From the NCBI GenBank assembly GCA_023053685.1, contig JALIGW010000001.1, positions 53,813,359 through 53,877,358 on the forward strand: a stretch of DNA of 64,000 bases. The letters are read 5' to 3'. The notes beneath the pieces were generated by a model, which was not told the origin of the DNA, did not search any database, and saw only the letters and a program-made list of their open reading frames with translations. The DNA is from Diadophis punctatus similis. Lineage: Eukaryota; Chordata; Lepidosauria; Squamata; Dipsadidae. The translations under genes were made by a program, and so were the position numbers. Shown piece by piece: positions 34,431 to 46,249 of this stretch; position 1 is the stretch's first letter; each line of letters opens with the position of its first letter.

Positions 34431-34690
34431 GAGCCGAGGTGGCGCAGCGGTTAGAGTGGGGTGCTGCAGGCCACTTTAGCTGACTGTGATCTGCAGGTCA
34501 GCGGTTCAAATCTCACCGGCTCAAGGTTGACTCAGCCTTCCATCCTTCCAAGGTAGGTAAAATGAGGACCCAGATTGTTGGGGGCAAATATAAATATACA
34601 TTGCTTACTGGTGTAAACCGCTTAGAGAGTGCTTGCACTGTGAGGTGGTATAGAAATGTCATTAATAAATAAATAATAATAATAATAAAT
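34431..34690 (+). mobile_element. tRNA-derived squamate SINE, full length
   Basis: Head GAGCCGAGGTGGCGCAGCGG (A box), B box in 'GCGGTTCAAATCTCACCGG', body 'TGAGGACCCAGATTGTTGG', and the 3' end 'GAGGTGGTATAGAAATGTC' with an AATAAATA tail. It lies in the A-rich tail of the preceding LINE fragment. Confidence 0.9.
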
Positions 34691-34797
34691 AATAACAAGC
34701 TGGCTGTAAAACAAACCCTCGCATCCCATTTTACATTGATAGCTTTGCAGTGTGAACTAAGTGAGCACAGCAAAAAGAAGGGAGGAGGGGGAAAGAG

Positions 34798-34996
34798 GAA
34801 GAGGAGGAGGAGGAGGCTAGGCAGAGGCAGAAGCAGAAGCAGAAGAAACAGAAGCAAAGGCAGAAGCAGCAGAAACAAGCAGTAGAAGCAGAAGAAACAG
34901 AAGCAAAAGCAGAAGCGGAAGCAGCAGATGAAGATGAAGCAAAGGCAGAGGCGGAGGTGGAGGTGGAGGCGGAGGCGGAGGCGGAGGCAGGAGTAG
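34798..34996. repeat. Purine-rich compound repeat (GAGGA, AGCAGAAGC, GGCGGA units)
   Basis: About 200 bp almost entirely A and G on the plus strand apart from regular C residues: GGA repeats, then AAGCAGAAGCAGAAGAAACAG-like units, then GGCGGAGG units. A minus-strand Leu/Phe/Cys-rich open frame over it is an artefact. Confidence 0.9.
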
Positions 34997-35455
34997 CCCT
35001 GGAAGGCTATCAAAATGTATCTGGAGATCCTGTATGGTCCTAAAGCTAAAGGTTCTCTCTTCCTGCTCTATTCAACAACGTGTCTCAGGGATTTCACACA
35101 ATGCCTATATAGAAGAGAGGAATACTGTGGTGTTCTATATGGAAACTAAGTTTCCCCCGCCCCAAGGAATTATATCAGTCCAGACCTTTAATTGCCTTCA
35201 GTAGGGAAGAAAGTTTTATTAAAGCCAGCTATGTCAATCCTGGACAGCTTTCTCCACCACACTTAAAATATTTACTTACAGTACATGCAGTTTTCTATAC
35301 CACTTCCAGGACACTTGCATTTTGAAGAGATTTGTAGTAAAAATGGCTAGAATGAAATAATCAAAATATTCCATAAAAATAATGATGAAACCATATTTAT
35401 TAGAAATTGACTGAGGGAAAGGATACAAAAAACATTGAATATTCTTCAGGCTTAG
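34997..35455. other. Unique sequence, nothing recognised
   Basis: No supported feature. Confidence 0.35.
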
Positions 35456-36418
35456 ATGAGAAGTCTCCAACAGGGGCCAAAAAGATGTAATGATCTCCCC
35501 AGCCTCAATACTCACGTTGGACTACAACCAAACAAAAAAACCTTGCGACAAAGGGTAGAGGATATCGAAAGGCAAACGGACTTAGGGAAAGCTCCATTCT
35601 CTCTGGTTCCAGATGCCATTAGATATGTTGTTACTCCTGCCAGCTATCTTAGCCAGTTGGAGTTGGCAAACCATTGGAAAGCATTTTTGCTTGCAAGGTG
35701 CCATGCAGTTCCATCGTCCATCCTGTACGGCAAGTATAAAAAGATACCATTGACTGAAAACACTGTTCCTGTAACTCAGGAGAGGTGGAGACCAGTGGTG
35801 GGTTGCTCCCGGTTCGGCCCGGTTCTTAGAACTGGTAGCACCGACGGCGGGAGGCTCCACCTACCCGCCCGAAATGCTTCTGTGCATGTGCAGAAGCGTC
35901 GCACGCGCGTGAACCAGTAGTAAAGGGTTTTAGAACCCACTACTGGTGGAGACCATTGGTCACATACTCCTTTGATGTTCCTTTTACATAAAGATGCGAA
36001 AAAACCATATCCTTCCAATAATTGCTATGTATCCTGGCTGTTCCAACACTGCTTATCTCCAATGGCTGCTTAAGGACGAACAGTCCTTAACTACCAGCGC
36101 AAGTGGCTAGATTCTGCACAGCGGCACTGGGGATTCATCGGAAACATGTGTCTAATCCACCATAGCTATTTTATACAACAAATGTGGCAAACCCTTTGCA
36201 CTGCTTATTCCTTTCCCTTTTAGTATTAAACTGACTACGGGCCTCAGAGTTTATGGATTGTAATTTTAGTATAGTAGGTCATATGTAATTGACACACTGG
36301 ATTTTATCTGTTATTTATTATTTTATTCTAGAATTTTTAATTGCATATTTACTTAGTTTTTTTTATTTGTTCTGGTTTCTGGTCTATAACTGTAATAAAT
36401 TGAATTGAATTGAAAATT
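35456..36418 (+). pseudogene. L1-like LINE ORF2 C-terminal remnant and 3' end, split by a hAT MITE
   Basis: A frame over about 35610-35790 reads ANHWKAFLLARCHAVPSSIL then YGKYKKIPL, like the C-terminal region of vertebrate L1/Tx1-type ORF2 where 'LPSxxLYGRFxxIP' precedes a Cys-rich knuckle. After the MITE (35793-35945) the same reading resumes (TIGHILL..). The 3' end is an AT-rich UTR finishing with 'AATAAATTGAATTGAATTGA', a short tandem tail. It is decayed, with no catalytic part present. Clade assignment is tentative. Confidence 0.55.
35793..35945 (+). mobile_element. hAT-type MITE, family B, short form (153 bp)
   Basis: Ends CAGTGGTGGGTT and AACCCACTACTG, with a perfect 8-bp duplication GTGGAGAC (35785-35792 and 35946-35953). 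It keeps only the ends and a 'GCTTCTGTGCATGTGCAGAAG' hairpin-like core. It interrupts a LINE coding remnant whose sequence resumes right after the duplication. Confidence 0.94.
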
Positions 36419-37640
36419 TCAAATAGAATATTCTGGCTGGCACTACCAGAAGGGAGGCCTGTCTATAAGTAGATCTGTAGCACCTTTCATAATCTACAGT
36501 ACCTCAAACTATCATCTACCTGTAATGGGGCAGCTAATCTGTCAGGGTGCCAAAGTATTGTTTAGGAGGCAAAAGTTTGTTCTCTTACATTTCACCTCCA
36601 TTCTTGGTTTCCCAATGGCATTTGCTGGCATGTTGTATACGAGGGGGAAGGGGATGGCAATATTATCCCATAAGGATGAATGACAAAACTGAGACATTTA
36701 TTTTCCAAAGACAAAGCACAGATACAGTATGTTAATCATACTAAGGCATGATGACTGATATTTGACTAAAAGAAGTGTTGACTGGGGCTACATTGTGGAA
36801 ATGAGATGAATTTGCAAAGTACCATTCAAGGTTCCCATAAACACGATATTTTTAGAGTTATTTCTTTGTGAAGATAATCAAAAGGTATTTGAGATTTAAT
36901 TCCATCTTTTTTCCAAGCAGAGAAATTTCTGTGATCAATACAAAGATGGACAATGTTAGGAAATACAGAATGGAGGGTGACAACCTCTTTATGTCTTATA
37001 GAATGTTTTCAATGAGTCCAGATGACTGCACAATGTGTCCTCATCTGAAAGCATTGACATGTTAAGGCCCGCAAGCAAATTGTGCCTTTGATGAATTAGT
37101 CAACAGTCATTCTGAATGTATTCTTCCCCTTTCATCAAATCCATCCAAATAAAAGAAGCTACAAAAGAGCAATTTATTTCTTTGGTTGGGTAGAGAATGT
37201 GTTTATTAAATGGAAACTGTGGGTATTGTTCTAAAGTGCTGTTCTACCACTCCATAATAAAGAAGCCTTGCAAATCAGTCATTTCAATCTATAACACAGT
37301 TATGAAATATAAATTGACTTCTGATAGTAGAATTGTGAAAATTGAATGGAACTGTGGCAATCTTAATACAGCTGCAAATAACTTTCTGCTCTGGGAAACA
37401 CTCAACATTCATCTCTGAAATGGCTTTGCGTTTGGTTGGCAAGCCAAACAACAAAAACAATTTCATTTTTCATTCATCACACAGCATTGCCATATGGAAA
37501 AGAAAGCGGGATGGAAATTTCAGATTTTATTAGAAAATCACTGTTTGAAACGGTCTCAGAGGAAATATGCACAAGATAAATAGAGTGCATGTATAAAAGT
37601 GGTATGAACCATTGTAATTTGGTACAACATGCAAGTGTCA
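36419..37640. other. Unique sequence, nothing recognised
   Basis: No supported gene or repeat. Confidence 0.4.
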
Positions 37641-38425
37641 TACTTTGATTGATTATGTGCCATCAAGTCATTTTCAACTCCTAGCAACCCCATAGATTAA
37701 CAGTCCCCAACGTTTCTGGCACCAGGGATCGGTTTTGTGGAAGACAATTCTTCCACGGAGCGGGGAAAGGGATGTTTCACACGCAACCTAGATCCTGTCC
37801 ATGCGCAAATAAAGCTTCCCTTGCTTGCCTGCCACTTGCATGACCCTGTTTCTAACAGGCTACGGACCAATACCGGTCTGCAGCCTGGGGGTTAGGGACT
37901 CCCGCCATAGATAGATTTTCTCCGAGACTATCTATCCCTAACCTGTTGTTTCATATCTCTCAATGGTGTACTCATTGCTGAGTGCTTTCTTTCTACCTTT
38001 CTCAGTATTAGAGCCTTTTCCAGAGAGCTGGGTCTTCATGTAATGTGTCTGATGTAGGATAATTTGAGCCAGGCCATTTATGCCTCAAGTGAGAACTTTG
38101 GGTTGATTTGTTCAATGTTTATCTGTTTGTCCTTTTGGCAGTTCACAATAGTCTCAGGAGTTTTCTCCAACACTAAAGTTCAAAAGCATCAATATTCTGT
38201 CCTGCTTCTTTAAAGTACAAAGTTTTTCTTCCATAGAGTGAAACAGAGAATACTATGGATTGCACAATCCTTATCCTGGTAGGTATAGACACATCATGGC
38301 ATTTGAATATATTTTCCAAGGCCTCCATGGTTGCTGTGCCAAGTGCTAGTCTGCAGCCTGTTTCTTGACTGCTTGTTCCTTTACTGTTGATGATTGATCC
38401 TAAAAGACAAAAAGCTCTCCACTGT
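37641..38425 (-). mobile_element. BovB/RTE-type LINE fragment, split by a hAT element
   Basis: The plus strand shows 'TGCCATCAAGTCATTTTCAA', 'GGTCTTCATGTAATGTGTCT', 'GTTCAAAAGCATCAATATTC' and 'CCAAGTGCTAGTCTGCAGCC'. Read on the minus strand, these give the C-terminal RTE pattern 'TRIRIVQSIVFSVSLYG' and 'IDAFEL', characteristic of RTE/BovB reverse transcriptase ends. Many frameshifts and stops; 5' truncated. BovB is abundant in squamates. Confidence 0.7.
37699..37905. mobile_element. hAT (Charlie-like) non-autonomous element (207 bp)
   Basis: Left end 'CAGTCCCCAACGTTTCTGGC' and right end 'GGGGGTTAGGGACTCCCGC' are imperfect inverted repeats. Flanks CATAGATT (37691-37698) and CATAGATA (37906-37913) are an 8-bp duplication with one mismatch. 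The interior 'GGTTTTGTGGAAGACAATTC' is a known hallmark of a vertebrate hAT family. It interrupts the BovB fragment. Confidence 0.85.
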
Positions 38426-38865
38426 TCTTTAAGTAGGCTTCAGTATTGTTACTGAACCTCACCCATTTAACAAGAGAGCTATGAGTGAAAGTAAGGTATT
38501 TCAAAAACCTGCTATTACTCAATCCTTTTACATGATACTTGAAGCTCAGTTGGGAAACATCTACCAAATGCACAGTGGATCTGAATCAAACCTAGGAATG
38601 CACTAATGTGGTTATAAAGTCAGTTATGAACAGGATTGTTTGATCCCCTTCAGCAGCATATAGCATGATCAGGATGGTCCTTCCCATCTGTTTTATGATG
38701 ATTGTCATTGTAAAGGACCTTATACTGCACCGTTGCCCTTTTAAAAGGCAAACCTGCTCAAAAGGCACAATGAATGTCCATTTTCTTAGAAATCTTCACT
38801 GGGTAACTCTTTTTTGCTGGGTACTCATGTTTTCTTAATATCAGAGGAAGATCTGTTTACAGGAC
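38426..38865. other. Unique sequence, nothing recognised
   Basis: No supported feature. Confidence 0.35.
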
Positions 38866-39012
38866 AGAACAGAATAAAAGAGTTGGAAGGGACCTTGGAG
38901 GTCTTCTAGTCCAACCCCCTGCTCAAGCAGGAGACCCTATACCATTCCATACAAGCAGCTGTCCAGTCTCTTCTTGAAAGCCTCCAGTGATGGAGCACCC
39001 ACAACTTCTGAA
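38866..39012 (-). mobile_element. CR1 LINE 3' end
   Basis: The plus strand reads GAGTTGGAAGGGACCTTGGA, GGTCTTCTAGTCCAACCCCC and 'CTCCAGTGATGGAGCACCCA', the reverse complement of the CR1 terminal UTR ('TTGGACTAGAAGACCTCCAAGGTCCC'). A short 'ACAGAACAGAATAA' stretch stands where the CR1 terminal repeats belong. Confidence 0.85.
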
Positions 39013-41083
39013 TTTAATTTTAATTTTTTAAAGTTTAATTTTTAAATTTCCTAAAAATGTGTTATGACATTAAGGCTTATTTTGTTCTACCATATATTTG
39101 GATTTCCTGTTGATCAATCTTAAATAGTTTTAAATAATTTTTCAGATTATCTGGATGAGAGCTGATACAGTATATCAAAAAAGGAACAAGTTTGCCTTGA
39201 ACTATTCATCTCCTAATCTCCTTGCAAAGTAACCCAGTCAACATGAAATTTAAACATACAGGTAAACTGTTAACAATTAATCCCAGAGTTGATATTACTT
39301 TGCTAATTGGGAGGAAGAAACAAACAACCCAACTAGCTTTATTCATCTGCCTTGCAGTATAGCTAAATAAGCCCAGTAGATACTTCTCAGCAATTTAGTC
39401 ATATAAGATGCATCTCTAAAGATGCAAAGAAATCTAGTTCTTCCAGCAACTTCCTCATCTTATTGCAACTCTTCAACCTGTAAGGGAAAATCTGGGCAAA
39501 AACATTTGCTTAGTACTTTTGTCATTTTGTAAGATCTTGGCCATTTAATACTTCTTTTGAAGGCTCCACTCACCAACCTAACACGCACAAGAACTTTTCA
39601 AACCACTAGAAACTTCACTATCAGCAAATCCCTTCCTTTTGATGACCTCCTTTTTACATCCTGCAGAGGACCATCAGGTAACATTCTGAAAAATGGTCCT
39701 AGCAATTTGAGGCAGGAAGTATTAATATAGCCTTTCCCTATCCAGCACCTCCATATGTGTTTGGATAAAGCTATTATTTTTCTTCATCCATAATAAGTCA
39801 CCACTACTGGAAAACTTCCCTGTTCACCAGATCTGTTAGAGGTACAAAATTTCATTGTTTCCAAATCAAGCTGAATTTGTGAGCATTTGGTTCCCATTTA
39901 AATTTGTTGGCTTTAACAGAACTGTGTTGTTAATCTCAGTACAGCTGTGGGTGTTTCAAAGCTGATTCAAAAGAGGTTTTTCACCATATGTGAGAGTGTG
40001 CACACAGGGCAATTCTTTAAAGCGGCATATTTCTTTTTACACTTCTGAGCTACTACTTAAAGCTGCCACATCTTTGACTTTTTAAATCAGCCATATCTGT
40101 CTTCAGTCTGGCACGGAAGCAGGTGGTAGGGGAAGAAATTGTTTTAAAAAGGTGCTGCTGTGCTTGTGCTTTCACAGAAACTGATGCACCTTTTCTGAAA
40201 TAGTTTTGATACATGAACAACTGTAATATATTTACTGGGGGATAATTCTGAAAAGCAAACTGTTTCCATGCAAAGGACTATAACTTCTATAACTTTATCC
40301 TAAAATATATATGAATTAGTTCGCAGAGTCTTACATTTCAAATTTAAAGTATTTTGCCATTTTTAAGGAGTTGGAAATATTTTTAGGTGAATACTGCATT
40401 AATATTACTTTTAAATTGCTATATTACTTTTTCCACTAGTGGACATGCATATAAAATGTTAATGCCTCATGAAACCTCTCAGGTTAGTAAGGATTCAACA
40501 TTCTGATATGAAATTTTGTAACTTTATGTTTTCTCACATAAGATCTGGTGACACTAGTACTTTGGGGTAAAAGCTCATTAAACTTAAATGTCCCAAGAGT
40601 TCTCATGCGCTCTTATATATCTTATGAAATTTCCATTTGTTCAACTATTTATATTTCAGGAAGCTGTGAACCTCTTGAAAGCTGCTTTCAGTTCTTACAA
40701 GGAACTGATGTATCTAATATTATTCAGAATTTGGTTTTTTAACTTATGTTGTGGTTATTTTTACTGTATGCCTCCCAGAATCATTGTGGAGGGGCAACCT
40801 TATACATTGCAAAATAAATGAAGTCTTGACAGGGAAAAACTTTTTCAGGCTAAAGTCCTTCCTTATGGAGAAGAAGCTGGGAATTTTTGCATTCAAAACA
40901 TGGCCTCTACTACCAATCTAAGCTCCACAAAGGGCAGAATTCAGTAAATATAGATAGTGATGTGAAGTGTAGTGCAGCGCAGCGCAGTGCAGTAAATTAT
41001 TCCAATGCTCATTTCATGTTGAATAAAAATACATCATTAAAGTGCTTTCTTGTCCAGAAACTTGCTGGATAATATACCTCATT
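39013..41083. other. 2 kb of unique AT-rich sequence
   Basis: No recognised gene or repeat. A small 'GTGCAGCGCAGCGCAGTGCAG' run occurs near 40970. Two palindromes, ATTGAGAGCTCTCAAT (41084-41099) and CTCAATATATATATTGAG, sit at the junction with the LINE that follows. Confidence 0.4.
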
Positions 41084-41084
41084 A

Positions 41085-42165
41085 TTGAGAGCTCTCAATA
41101 TATATATTGAGACCTCAAAACTTGACCAGGGCGAAACAATAGACACAATTTACATAGACTTCTGTAAAGCCTTCGACTCAGTGGTTCACGATAAACTACT
41201 TCTGAAACTGAAATCCTACAGCATCTCTGGACCCCTACATGACTGGATAATTGCATTCCTGTCAAATTAGATAACAAGTGGTCAAAATAGGGAGTGCCCT
41301 ATCAAATCCCGTACCTGTTAGCAGCAGTGTTCCCCAAGGCAGCATATTAGGACCAACACTTTATACTTTATATAAATGACCTTTGCGATCACATTACAAG
41401 CGACTGTGTTCTCTTTGCCGATGATTTAAAACTCTTCAACACCACTGACAACACTGCTATCCTCCAAAAAGACCTAGACTTTGTGTCAGAATGGTCAAAC
41501 ATCTGGCAACTCCAAATCTCAACCAACAAATGCTCTGTCCTACACATTGGCAAAAAAAATCAGAACATCAAATACATGCTGAACAGACAAGACCTTGCAG
41601 ACGACCTTCACTCTGTCAAAGACCTTGGAATACTCATATCAAATGACCTAAGTGCCAAAGCCCACTGCAACAACATCGCCAAAAAGGCTTCAAGAACTAT
41701 TAACCTAATCTTACGTAGCTTCTTCTCCGGTGATATCACACTACTAACCAGAGCATACAAAATATTCGCCAGACCAATCCTTGAATACAGCTCATCTGTC
41801 TGGAATCCACACCACATATCGGACATAAATACATTAGAAAGTGTCCAGAGATACTTTACAAGAAGAGTCCTCCACTCCTCTACTCGCAACAGAATACGTT
41901 ACGCAACCAGACTTGAAATCCTGGGCTTAGAAAGCTTAGAATTACGTCACCTTCGGCACGACCTAAGCATAGCTCATAAAATTATCTGCTACAACGTCCT
42001 TCCTGTCAACGACTACTTCAGCGTCAACCACAACAATACACGAGCACACAACAGATACAAACTCAAAGTGAACTGCTCCAAACTTGAGTGTAGAAAATAT
42101 GATTTTAGCAACAGAGTGGTAAATGCCTGGAACTCACTACCTGACTCTGTGAATAGTTGATATCC
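41085..42165 (+). pseudogene. Jockey/CR1-group LINE reverse transcriptase remnant
   Basis: Non-LTR reverse transcriptase from motif A to the C-terminus, broken into frames. 41103-41270 reads DTIYIDFCKAFDSVVHDKLL (motif A) up to a stop after FLSN. Around 41325-41430 another frame gives VPQGSILGP and then FADD (catalytic pair). From 41440 a 225-codon frame gives WQLQISTNKCSVLHIG, KDLGILISNDL, RPILEYSSSVWNPHH and LESVQRYFTRR. The endonuclease is missing. The mix of intact later motifs with one stop and frameshift indicates a fairly young but dead copy. The 3' UTR seen at 34264 is not present downstream. Clade within the jockey superfamily is uncertain. Confidence 0.82.
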
Positions 42166-43283
42166 AATAAGCCATTACACAGTCCAAGGACCTTCATATT
42201 TCTACCCCTCCAAGCTCCTCTACCTAACGATTACAGGTACATATTCACCATAACTGGAACCCTGTTTAATATGGCAACACATAAACATTAACTCTTAGAG
42301 CATAAAAATATGCTTCGGAATGTGGTTTTATATAGATGCCAGAAATGATTAATGTTGATTATGCTGGTATCCTTTTTTTAATCATGCTTTGTAAGAATAG
42401 ATTATAAAAGCATGAGAATTACTCAGCTGATTTCTCAGACATACTTTGACACCACCACCCTTAAGCTTACCAAAGCTTTATTTTAGTTCCATTTGACAAG
42501 CAAACTTGCAAAATATTCCTATGGAAAGAGATTCAATTGATGGTCACAAATACAACAAAATTCCATTATTTAATAATGAGCTCAGCTTCGGAGAAAAAAC
42601 AATGTTTTAGAATTAAGAGAGGGAGCATTTCCCCTCTTCACATTTTCCACAGTAAGAGAAACTATAATATGCTCTTTCGTGTATTACACTACATTCTTTT
42701 TCTATGGCAAAGCGTCTCAGATATTGTTAACTTTTTATCAGATATCTACCTCAATCACCAGACTCCTTTCTTGATCAGGCTTCATCTGCATCTATCTGTT
42801 GTCAGCATAGCTGGCCTCTGACCCAAAATAAATAAGCAGTTGCCATCCAGATACTGAGGACTTTTCACACCAGCCTGCTGAACAGAGTCAGACAGAAGTA
42901 GCAGCATCTGTTTTAATTTCAGTGTGTGTCAGTTGCTATGCTAGAGTAAATGGGAAAATGCCTGAAGTTGCTTTATAAAATTTACTAATGAGAGACAAGT
43001 CATAGAGGCCAGAGCAAATGCTCCTGTTACCATCAGAAATAGGAGGATGTCTTCTGATTCCTGTTCAGACACTTGTAGATTATTAATTACAGTGCAACTG
43101 AGATGCGCTGCATATTTGGTGGTGTTTTGGGATTAATGCTATGTTAAAATTTGCCTCAACAGTTTTCACCACCTGTAAAAAAAAATACTTTATCCCACCC
43201 ACCCCTTCAATCTTATTTTTAAGATGTTAGAGCATTACTTTCAAATCTGTTGTTGGTAGTGGGATAGGAATTTGTTGGAGTTG
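42166..43283. other. Unique sequence, nothing recognised
   Basis: The first 100 bp may be non-coding LINE sequence ('CTCCAAGCTCCTCTACC'). No other feature. Confidence 0.4.
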
Positions 43284-43291
43284 GTATAGGA

Positions 43292-43729
43292 CAGTGATGG
43301 CGAACCTATGGCACGCGTGCCACAAATGGCACGCGGAGCCATATCTGCCGGCACGCGAGCCATTGCCTAGCTCAGCTCCAGGACACATGTGCGCGCGTTG
43401 GCCAGCTGATTTTTGGCTCGTACAGAAGCTCTGGGAGGGTGTTTTCGGCTTCCGGAGGGCCTCTGAGGGTACGAGGGAGGATGCTTTTGCCCTCCCCAGG
43501 CTCCAGGGAAGCCTCTGGAGCCTCGGGAGGGCGAAAAATGGGCCTACCGGGCCCACCAGAAGTTGGGAAACGGGCCATTTCCGGCCTCCAGAGGGCCTCC
43601 AGGGTGTGTGTGGGAGGCCGTTTTCGCCCTCCCCAGGCATTGAATTATAGGTGTGGGCACTTGCACATGTGCAATAGCACCCGCGCACGCACTTTTGGCA
43701 CCCGAGGGAAAAAAGGTTCGCCATCACTG
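43292..43729. mobile_element. hAT-type MITE, family A (438 bp)
   Basis: Ends CAGTGATGGCGAACCTATGG and GGTTCGCCATCACTG, with a perfect 8-bp duplication GTATAGGA (43284-43291 and 43730-43737). The interior is GC-rich (CCTCCGGAGGGCCTC-like blocks, GGGAGGGCGAAAAATGGGCC) and gives spurious long frames on both strands. No transposase. Confidence 0.95.
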
Positions 43730-43737
43730 GTATAGGA

Positions 43738-46249
43738 TGCTACTACAGCTGATGCTGTTGTTTGTTCATCTGAACAATTGAAATTTCTGCTCATGTTGCT
43801 GTCCATTGCTCTGAAGCTCTCCCGGATGCCAATTCTTCCCCAAACAAGAAGTTTTCTCCTAATGCTTTCCCTTGGGATTTAATTGAGACATGGGAAATCA
43901 GGGATGCTGTAGCTCAGTGGAGAGAAAATTGTACAAGAAAGTCACAGCTGTCACCTAAATCCTCTCAGAACATCTATTGACTAAATAGTAGAACATCTTT
44001 TTCATGAGTGCTTCTCTCAAATTCGTTTCTTCTCTGAGAGAAATTTCAAAAGCAAGTTTTTTTTTTCATCAACAGAATGAGATCTATCTTCACCAGAACT
44101 ATTCACTCATTATTAACTGTTCATTGTGCATAGTTACAGTATTTCAGGATTTGGGCAAAAGTCTTCCAATGCAGCCTGGCAGGCAAAATTAGTCATGTCT
44201 ATCTCATGGCCTGGGCATGTGGGACACATTCCTCCTTTCCCCTATTCAAAGTAGGAGCAGTATGATGATTTCCTCAGCTGCCATGAGCACAGTCACATGG
44301 TTGAATCTGACTGATTATAATGCCCTGTGACATTTTTGCATTCTTCATATATCTGACTAGCTGGGATCATTCGGTGGTAAGTTCTACACATGGTGGCCAA
44401 ATATACTGTACATAAAAATATTACAGAAGGGTACCTAAGATAGAGTGGTGAAGTTTCTTATAACAACCATTAAAATGTGTTCACTCACCGATCTATGAGT
44501 GAATGAACTTTTGCCAGAGATTCGTGTATCTCTAACAGTGTTACTATAAATCAAATCTCACATTAGATTTAATGTAGGGAATTGAATCGAATAAAGTGTT
44601 TTCTCTAGAGAAAGGCTTCTTCCTATTCCATTTTCCAAAGAGTTGTCATTACCTCAAGCTATCAGAACACTAATAGTTATTTTCCGCCAGACACAAAATT
44701 GAAATTGTATATCATTATTACTACTATTTTGTAACTATTTGCCCATCACGCCCTATCTCTTAATATGGGAGTGATATGGGAATTCATTTGCTCAAAAAAA
44801 TTGATAGCTTATTATTATAAACTTTTTTAAATGAATGATTCCCAATATGTTATGTAGCAACATATTACATCAAAATAATTAATGGCTATTGAATTTTAGT
44901 GTAACTAATTGGGATGTCATAGAAAGACAATGCATATTTGGCTCTAAGTGGAAAAACAAATTAAACATTTTAACTCAATGTCGTTTTCAAGCCATTAATA
45001 CTCTGCTTGTACTTTACTGTTCAAATGCAGGCAAAAGAAGATAGCAAGCAGACTCATCAAATTTGAAACATGATTCATTTGCTTTGCTGGAATGATTTGT
45101 CAAATATGGTTTATTTCTCCATGCTGCATTAGTGGGAGGTCTTAATCTGAGCCACTACTCATCAGTTTCTGTATATATAATATCTGTTTTCAGTTCTAGG
45201 TTCTAATTATGGGCTACATAAAAATAGTTTAAAATTGGTTGATACGATCATTCAATAGAATGAAAACATAGTAGCATTTGTCATATGAAACCATGGCATC
45301 CATTCATAAATACATTATTTAAACATTGCCACCAATTCTCCTTTTACTAATTTAAGTGTGCATGTGACTTTTCATATTTGAATTTCATCTTCTAATTTTT
45401 GTTTTGCTTATGAAAAGCTTTCTATTAAGATGTAACTTTTGAATGGATTTACACACAGATATCTTGTGGTGTTTTTGTTTTGGAAGTATACCACTTGAAA
45501 TTCCTTGATTGTTTTTCAAATTCTTTGGTATACCCTGAAAAATTCTCTAGCATGCACCAGAGATTAGTTTCTGATTATCTCGACTGGAACATGACATGGT
45601 TGAACCTTATACCAAATTGCTCAGTTCCAGATTGGTTCCCCATTTCTAGCCCAATGAATTCTGCCTAAACCTGGACTCTCAAAACAAACCAGCAGTGACA
45701 TCTTAAAGGAAAGATTAAATGTTGCTCAACATCTATCAGTTTACCATGTAAAAGATAAGTTCACAGTTTAGACAGGAGTTAAATAGGTTAGCTGTCATGA
45801 GGGCATGATGATACATGCAACTTGAAGTTAAATGGATGACAGTGCTATTACTAGGATGGCAAAGAAATAAAAAAACATCCTTTTTCTCCCCTTTTCTGAT
45901 TTTCTTTCTTGTCTATTATCATTGCATAATAAACCTTATTTTGGGACACATCAACACATTTTTGAAAAGTCAGACACATGATGGTCCAGTCATTGCAATC
46001 TTAGAAGCAACAGAGGTGGAATCATTTTTTTTCTTGGAAATAATAATTAGTAGGCTTTTTTTGCAAAGAAACATATGTCAGAGGAAGTTGGGCAGTGATC
46101 TTGGTAACAAAGGGCTTCAATTAGTGAACAGATTTTTCATGCAATTTAAATCTTTCAGGGAGATATTTAAGAGCAGGTGGCAGCTGAGGCCAAGTTGGCC
46201 TTTGCACACTTCTATCTGATGCCCCAAATGCATGCTGTCCTGGATCATA
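43738..46249. other. 2.5 kb of unique AT-rich sequence
   Basis: No recognised repeat, coding exon or RNA. The stretch 44820-45480 is evenly complex and repeat-free and would be a reasonable place to look for conserved non-coding elements, but the sequence alone cannot show it. Confidence 0.45.

Noticed and set aside
34798..34996. Minus-strand Leu/Cys/Phe-rich frame as a membrane protein
   Set aside because: It translates a purine-rich compound microsatellite and the adjoining SINE.
43227..43735. Overlapping long frames on both strands
   Set aside because: They lie inside a GC-rich hAT MITE with defined ends; openness reflects base composition. The same applies to frames at 57501-58038 and 49204-49787.
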